A stretch of DNA of 64,000 bases from Phaseolus vulgaris (lineage: Eukaryota > Streptophyta > Magnoliopsida > Fabales > Fabaceae). Below, one piece after another: positions 49,801 through 58,800 of this stretch (positions are counted from its first letter, which is position 1; each line of letters opens with the position of its first letter). Both the position numbers and the translations under genes were made by a program. The notes beneath the pieces were generated by a model, which was given only the letters and a program-made list of their open reading frames with translations, was not told the DNA's origin and searched no databases. Location: contig NC_023749.2 of assembly GCF_000499845.2 (NCBI RefSeq), positions 35,723,843-35,787,842 of the forward strand, read 5' to 3'.

Positions 49801-52800
49801 GACCAACAGGTTTTGGGAAGGGCAGTTTTTGAGTATTAGATTTTGTCAACAAGAATAGTCCTGTGAGAAAGGGAGGTTGTTCCCTTTGAAGGCTTGTCTT
49901 CCTGTAACAGTGAATCACAATAAACAGAGGAATTTTCAGAATCTCTATCTCTATCTTGGTGTGTCTTGTTTTCCTTTTACGGGGTCCCTAACAAGTCATC
50001 CTCATCAAACTCAACTTTAGACAGTGTAGATCATGTTAAATTACAAACGGACAAGTACCATATGAAATTTATGTTTTTGTGCCTGCACAATTATATGTGA
50101 AGAACTGTTACAAACAATTTGTAATGTGGCCAGTAGCTTTAGAATCAATGATTCATGGGACTTTAGCCTTTTGTTTAGAATAACAAAGAGTAACAGAAAA
50201 AAAATATCCTTTTTGAGCTAGAGAAGAGTAGGGATGAAAAAAATCCGTACCAGTGGGTTGGATAGGAAATGGATATTTAAATGGGTACTGGCTTGTAATT
50301 TAAATTGTTTTTTCTGTCTGCTTGCAAACAATGTAGAGCTGGATATAATCATACTCACACCCTAATATTTATTGAAAATTTATACTTTAGAGTGTAAGTT
50401 TTTATTGATTTATATTTTAAAGAGTATTTTTTCGATAATTTCAAGGACTTTATTTTTGCTAGAAATATGACAAATCTTGTACATTGTTGAATTAAGGGAG
50501 AAAAATAACATAGGTCTGTGGGCCTTGAAACTATATATTAAGAACAATTTTTTATTCAAAACTATTTAATTTATAAAATTCAGTGATATATGTCGCCCTT
50601 GAATGTATAAAGCTTTCCAAAGAATTTTGTAAATTTTTTCTTCCATGTAACCCTGAATATTTGTAGTACATGTGGAAATAAAAAATCCCATGGGTAATTT
50701 TTAAATGGGTACCCATGTGGGTAGCAGGGAGAGCCCAAGACAGATTTCTACCTGGTAGGGTGGGTAGCTGTATTTGTATTTATCCCATTTTGTTGCCATC
50801 CTTAGAGAAGATGATATAATAACTGGCATTTTATCTGAGAAGAGCTTGTACAAATGCTCAATTGTTTCTTAGAGAAATGGAGTTTGAGTTGCCCCTTTGC
50901 TCCATGTTTTCTCCTTTTTGAGGTTTGAAATGCCTGACCTTCTACATTTGTTTTCTTTTTTCTAGTTGGGTGGTTTGATAGATATCCTTTTTGAGCCTTG
51001 GTATCCGTCAATGAACATACCAAGACCTCTTTATGGATTGCGCCCATTCAACATAGTTTCTTCCATTTTTCTTTAGTATTAAGCTAAAACTTGAGGGCAG
51101 AGCATTGACCACAAATGCTGATGTAGTTTTGATGCCTCTAGAATTCGTGGAAGAGGTGGTTGTTGAACATAGGATGAAAGCCTAAGCTTTGATGCTATCT
51201 AATTTTAGGAGAGGAAAATGGTCTTACAATTGTTTGACTAGAATTACACTAGAGAATATAGGTAGAGCTGGCTGGTTTAGATCCTAAATGTTGAGCCACT
51301 AGTGAGTCTTGAATTGATAGGGATGGAGAAGATACAGAGAGAAAGGAAACTGATTTTATTGCTATCATAAGATACATGCAAAAAAGTACAAGATGCTCTT
51401 ATATAGATCCGAATAAATTGTAATAGCTGTCGTATGACAATTGTGCAAAATTAGCTACTCCATAACAAATCTGAACAAACTTTGGTTGTCTATCAACAAG
51501 TGATACAATAATCACAGAACAAGCATACCAAAATGTACAAGGAGTACAAGGATAAGAATATTATTCCTTTGATGATTTGTGCAATAATAGGAAGAAAGCT
51601 TTTGTGCAATGGATCAATGACCACATTTGTACACAATCCAAAAAATGTCTATTAATTTCACGTGGTCCTTTTAAATAGGACTAAAGTTTCCAAAACAATG
51701 GAAAATTGTGAAGTTTGAGAGTATTTTATTGAATGAAATTTATTCGCTCAGTGGACTTGAACACTCTAGCATACTATCCAACTTTTGCTTAGCGAAATAT
51801 ATTTGTTGAGTGAATTCCTTGCTCTTGACTGTCTAATTTTTTCTCAGCAAAACTAACTTGCTTAGTGAATTCTTTGCTATCCAAATTTCCCTTAGCAAAA
51901 GTAATTCATGGAGTGACTTCATCTAATGAACAATTCTTCCTTTGGCTTATTTGCTTAGTGAGCTAATCCAAATCTTTAAGTTTGAAGTCTCCTTCAAGAT
52001 CTTTCATGAGCTTAAGCTTCAACAATGATCCTCTTGATTCTTCTTCTCTACATATTTCCTAATTAGTATCCTATACGACAATACAATTATTTTGAAAATA
52101 ACATGATATGATACGTGACAAATATGTATTTAAAAATGTATAAAAATTCTTAAAACGTAATAAATATATAGTTACAATTATGTGGATCCAAATTAAAATC
52201 ACATTTCTTAGACCCTGTCAAAACAAAAAATTATAAATTATTGTCATCATTAAGAGTATTAGTGCTTCATAGATTGAATACATCATCAATAAGTATCGAT
52301 AAAGTATCCTAGAGTATTTGATGTGGATACATATTAGATATGAATACGTTATATGATACAAATTGAAATATCAGTGCATAAAAAATCTTCATGTATAAAC
52401 CTCTCAAAGGAAGAGTTAAGTCAATTGTTGAAGTATAAGAAAAAGAGAAGTGTTGATTGAAACCGTGTGTCTCTTTGAGAGCACGAGTGATTAATATATA
52501 TTGAGAAAATAAACAGGGGAGATTTTATATGCTCTCATAATAAAGATTTTATACTAGAATAGATACTAAATGTCACTAATGTAAATATGATCTTGATATT
52601 TAAGGTTATAAAGATATGATCCTTATTTATGTAATTATACCATCAACATTAGTAATTTACAGAAGTTCAACCAAATTTGGACAAGCAAATCTCTTTTTGT
52701 TTTATTTTTATTTTTGGAAGCCTAGCTCATGAACAAATTGTTGGGATTCCCCTCAGAAGTTACATTGCTGAATGAATTTTCATTAAGTATGCTGAATAAT

Positions 52801-55800
52801 CTCTAGATAATGTGTGTTGTTTACATTGATCAAGTTCATATGCTTTAATGAAAGTTATTAAGAAGTGGACTTTAAACCTAACTTAACCTTATCAACCCGG
52901 CTTATAAGGTGAGATTTGCACCCACTTATATACTATGAAATGTCTTAATCTCTAGTCGATGTGGGATCTCCAACAAAAGTCAATATCATGATAGGGTTGA
53001 AAATAGTGAACTTCTAGTAATTGTTGATTGTTAAATGTTCAACCATTCACACCCAAAAAGAAAAATATGATTAATTTCTTTTAATGCATGCAGTCTTGTA
53101 GCTATATCCATCTACTTTTGATGACTTGATGTAATTGAGATTTTATGTTAACTGAAGTTCTGATGTTAAGATTTCATGTATGGACATTTTGAGTTACTAA
53201 TTACAATATTTTTTGTAGTATTATGAAGAAATGAATCAACGTGGAATTCATGCTACAAAACAAGTTTTTATGGCCCTTGTTAATTCATATGCAGCTTGTG
53301 GAAATTTGGAGAAGGCAAAACAGGTATGGTATAAGTATCATACCTGGCATTACGATTATTGGGACTTAAAGGGTAATAGAGGCATTGTACGAGCTTTAAA
53401 TATCTAGCTAATCGAACTTGCAATATGTTAAGTAGCTGCATGTAAATTGTCATGTCCGCAATTATTATTGTTAATGGTTACAAGTAATTTTATTTAACTA
53501 ATTTGATCTAATTAACCATAAATAGTTTCTAAAATCACGTGCCCTATGCGTGACACTGAATTTATTTATGGAATTGTTTCACTTCTACTTTAGCCAACTT
53601 TGGTTCTGCTTTAGTTTTTTTGCGAAAAACAGGTACAACATAAGAAGGGAAGGTTGATTTGTATTCTAAAAACCTTTTTCACTTTTTTGCAAATATAGTT
53701 TGATGATATGGACTCAGACAATATGTCTAGGGTGTGATCTAAAAGATCATAGGATGCTCACTAGGAAGGGTTATCGTCTATCGACTTGTACAAGGTTTAA
53801 GTTATTTTTTCTAGTTGGCTAGCTGAACATAATAGTGTTCTTACAAAGGCTTTAGCTCATAAAATATTTTAACAGCGTTTTGACGCCTTGCAAATTATGG
53901 CTCAGATTCTTATTCTTCTGTTCAAAAGATGATTGTTGCAAATCCTTTTCTGGCTGTTGAGAAGCTTTAGCTCACATGAACTTCTTGCTTGCATTTGAGC
54001 AACGTGGATGTAGAAAATGCATTAAATGTGTTCCATACATGCATTAAATGTTTTTCTCTTATTTAAGCAAAATTTTGATAGCTGGAGGTACTTATCTCTT
54101 CTTGGTTACAATGTCTTTACTTGAAATTGTATAAAGCACATAGTCGTACAAAGCAAATGAACTTTTTTTGAATTATGAATGTATGTTTAATTATGTTATG
54201 TATTTGGACTATTTTATGAATTATGAATCTATCTTTAATTATATTATGTATAGTAGTAACTCAAGTAGTAACTTTTCCGAGTCGAGTTATGATCCTCGGG
54301 TTACGAGTTTTCATTCCCTTTCTGATCCTCTTCCAAGTTATGAGTTTAACAACTTTGCCATTATGGAATTGTCATTTCTTAAAGGAAGTATGCCTTGGAT
54401 ATTTTAGAGGAAAATAATGAATTCCAAGCCTATTGACTCATCCATGGATACCAATTCCTAACTACTACCTAGTCAGGGGAAGCCACTACTTGTTCCTAAG
54501 AAATACAGATGATTAGTTGAAAAATTGAACTATCTTATAGTTACACATCCTGACATTTTCTTTGTAGTCAGTGTGACAAGGCAGTTTCTAATTCTCCGTG
54601 TACAAGACATTGGAATGCAGCGATTTGCATTCTGAAGTATATTAAAGGTGCCCCTTGAAAAGGTTTGTTATATAGTCATAATCACACTTGGTTTGTGGGT
54701 TATTCAGATGCATATTAGGTTGAATCTCCATGTGATAGGAGATCCACCTCCAGATATTATGTCTTTATTTGGGACAATTTGATCTCCTGGAAAAGCAAGA
54801 AGCAAACTCTAGTAGCAAGATCAAGTGTAGAAGAAGAATATAGAACTAGAACTAGAGCCTTTGTCATCTATGAGCTCATTTGGCTCAAACAGTTGCTTAA
54901 AGAATTGAGAATTGGGATAACCAAGTTGCTCAATCAAATGACTTTTATCTTTGATAACCAAGCTGCCCTGCATATTTCCTCAAATTCAGTATTTAACGAG
55001 AAGAGTAAACATATTAAGGTAGATTGTCAGAAAAGATAGCATTTGGAGACATCACCACTCAATTTGTTAACTTTAATGATGAGCTGACAACTCTAAATCA
55101 TTGTGGGGTCCTTGAATTGATTTATATGATTTATATGCATCAAGTTAAAGGGGAGTATTAAATGTAACTGATGGGCCTTAGGCCATCACTTTGTATCTTC
55201 TTTATATTTGAGACACTTTATATACATGCTGCTCTGGTGGAATAGGCATACAAAGAGATTATTTTGTCTCTTCATCATATATCTCAAGATAACTCAAATT
55301 TCATATGCTATTAAAACCTATCAGACTTGATATTTTAACCACCCTTTGTAGCTTTTTTCTAGTGTAGTCTACCTAGCTTTGCAGTTGTTCTAATGCAATA
55401 TAAAGAAGCCCTTCTGAGGATCTCCTTGCTTCAAATGCTCATTCCTAAGCATAGGGGCACGTGGTGATCCCACATGAATTATATTTAACCAAATCAGATC
55501 TCATAAAGGTTTGGGAGCAATTCTCACACAAAAAGCTAGCTTTTGAGATTGTCATAGGCCAAATCCAAATTAAAGTTCTTTCATACTTTTATATTGATAG
55601 CATATTATCACAACTGTTATTTTACAAATGTTGTACACCTAAAATTAAAATTAAAATTAAAAATAAAAATATAAGCTTTTACAGGCTATACACATAATTT
55701 AATTTTACTAGGTAAATACTTAAAATTAGCCTAATTAGTTAGTTTGAATTTAGGCGCCTATTTGAGCTCACATGGCAATCATGAGCAAGGTGTGCATCAT

Positions 55801-58800
55801 GTGACTCAAATTAGGTTAAATGACCGACCCTAGGTTTAATTAGGAGTATTCTAAATTTAATCTAGTTGGTTTTTAATGCCCAATCCAACCCTAATTACAT
55901 TTTAGAAAAAAATACAAGTAAAATTCCTATTCTTCTTTTGACAAGAAAATTGAAGTCTACTCTACTAGGGTCTTGGCTTCTTGGAACATGTAGAGAAATG
56001 TTTCTCTGCCATCAGTAGCAGCATCCCAGTCCTCTTGAATCTTCTTTGCCATAGCCCTAGTTGTTGGCCCCAATCTTCTAGTTGTTGGGCTTGTGCTTGG
56101 GCCTCTTCCATCAATATATGCCATGTTTTTCTGTAGTCCCCGTTTTGGAGTAACTTTGTACATCACCTCTTTCTTCAATACTGGTGTAGAGCATAAGTTG
56201 TATTTCATGTTGCAGGTAGTTTTGGATCCAAACACACCAAACAACAGCTTAATTGAAATCAAGAGTGTACTTGCTGTAGCTCTTGCATCACATGGGCAAT
56301 TGTCCGAGGCTTTTCTTGTCTATGAACAAATTAAGAAAGCTGGACATAATTTGGAGCCAAAAGCTGCTACCTGTTTGATTGTAAGGTTTTGCATTAGTGT
56401 TTTTTATATCATCTATCTACCTTCAACTTTTTCATTAATTATTGGATATTCTTAGGAAGAGTTGATTCAACATAATGGGGAGTTGGATAAATTACTGCTT
56501 CTGCTCAAGGAAGTGAGTGATCTAGACTATTGGGTTGATGGCTGCTTCAAGGTCATCTTGTACTGTGCACGAAACAAGAATTTGAGGTTAGATGTTTTTA
56601 CCCCTCCCACATTGAATTTCAGTGTTTTGAAATTGTATTCTTCAAGTTGCTTATCTTCATACTCTGGTCTTATGGTTCAGTTCTGCTATTCTTTTGTTCA
56701 AACAACTCAAGGATAAGTTTGAAAATGATGAAATGGTAATGGAAGCCCTTTTTGATGCAGTGAGTTCTTTGTTCCCTCCTAGTTAATTTTTATGAACTTA
56801 CAATATTATGCCAAGATCCTGATATAATTTGTTTTTGAGTTTGAAACACTTTTGAGGTGACTTCAAAATATTTGTTATACACGGAAATTCAAAATTTTGA
56901 CATGTTTCACTCTCTTCATCACAATTACTCCCATTGATATGTTGTTGAAGACTTCAAGTCATTTAAAGATATAACCAAATTATAATAGTGGTTGCACAAT
57001 CTAACCTTAAAGACCGATTCTATAAGGTTGAATTTGGCTTCAGGTCCATTTTCTAAGATAGTATCAAAGTCTATCTCACAAGGTTTGTTGGCTCAAAGTC
57101 TATCCGTTATCGGGCTTACTTTATTCCCATACTCAAGATGTATAATTCTGTGTCAAAAAATATCTGTTTATGATATTATTCAGTGAGGAGCAATTGCTCT
57201 TTAATAGAATACAAAGATTTAATAACTGAAAATCCTATTTTATGGTGGATATGATCTATCCTAACAATTCAATATCAATGATCCTGTACAATAAATATAA
57301 AATATACTGTCAGCTTATTAATCCTCTTAATTATTGAATGTAATTAAATCTCCTAGTTACGTAATTCAAATTGTACATGGAAATACTAGTTGCAACATAA
57401 ATCAAGGGATTTTGACACTCGCCAAGTTGGTGAGCGGATCTCATCCATTCCCAACTTGCCAACAATAGACTAAATGTAGCACCACTTACCCTCTTGTCAA
57501 TGCCTTTGCAAGTTGATTTCCAGAAGATACAAATGGTGTACATATTGTCCCATTATCCAATTTCTCCTTTGTGAAGTGTCTGTCTAGTTTAACATGCTTA
57601 GTTCAATCATGTTGCACTGGATTATGCGCAATATTTATTGCTGACTTGTTATCAGAATACAATCTCATAGACTTCTTCCAATCAATCTTTAGGTCTTCTA
57701 AAATTATCTTTAACCATAGATTTCACAAATCCCTAAGGCCATGGCTCTAAACTCTACCTCTGCACTTGATCTTGTCTCAACATTTTGTTTAATGCTCCTT
57801 CAGGTGACTAAATTTTCTCCAAGAAAAGTGCACTATTCAAAGGTAGATGTTCTGTTGTCTATAAAACATGCACAGTTAGCGTATTCTAAGATAATCTCAT
57901 TCCCCTTTGTAAATAGAATTCCTTTTCCAGGAGTTCCTTTCAAGTACTGTAGAATACTATGAGATGAGTCTCCTTTGGACTATGCATCAATTGACTTACG
58001 ATCCCTACAACATAGGCAATGATGGGCCTAGTATGAGACAAGTAGATTAATTTCCTGACCACCCTTTGATAAGATTTTCTATCCACAACTACATCTTCAA
58101 TTGATTCACCATGTTTGTGACTTTGTTCAATAGGTGTCTCTACTGGTTTAAGACTGTTATTATTGTGTTTTGGAGGGTAGACAATTGACCAAATAAGTAG
58201 CAGTAAGGATAGTTTTTCCTTAATACTATTTTGGAACATTTTTATGGAGAAGAGAGACTCGAGTTAAATTTGTGAGATGCCCAATTTTTTGTTTTGTCAC
58301 CCCCATTTTGTTGTGAAGTGTTCACACAAGAAGAGAGACTCGAGTTAAATTTGTGAGATGCCCAATTTTTTGTTTTGTCACCCCCATTTTGTTCGGAAGT
58401 GTTCACACAAGAAGATTCATGAATTATCCATTGTTCATTGAAGGAGGACAATATTTGGTTGAAAAATTCTTTGGCATTATCTGAATAGACTCTTTTAACG
58501 GTTGTCTCAAACTGATCTTTAATCATTTGGATGATGTTTTCAAAAGCTTGGCTTCACTTTTTTCTTTCAAGAGAAATACCCATGTCACTCGAGTGCAATC
58601 ATCAATGAATATGACAAACCTACTTGTCCCAGCTAAGTAAGGAATACTAGAGGATCCCCACACATCACTATGTATTAATGCAAAGGGAACAACCATTCTT
58701 TTATTACTAGAGGGAAAGTCAACATGCTCGCATGTCCTTTGCAAATTCACAAGTATTACAATGAAACGTTTGTTCTTCAACATTTTGAAATAAAATAGGA

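Larger units (their letters stand above)
44919..49993 (+). mobile_element. Ty3/gypsy chromovirus, Reina-like, in PPR intron 10
   Basis: A compact 5.1-kb element with short LTRs (312 and 297 bp, TGTTAG..CTAACA) flanked by AGTC on both sides (44915-44918, 49994-49997). Domain order is gag, zinc knuckle, protease, RT, RNase H, integrase, chromodomain. Small size, short LTRs and an ordinary chromodomain suggest the Reina clade. The LTRs differ by about seven substitutions and two indels. Stops, shifts, an RT deletion and a patched segment make it non-autonomous. Confidence 0.88.

Noticed and set aside
44914..49998. A 5-bp duplication for the Reina-like element
   Set aside because: CAGTC and AGTCA do not match. 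Only the four-base AGTC is supported.
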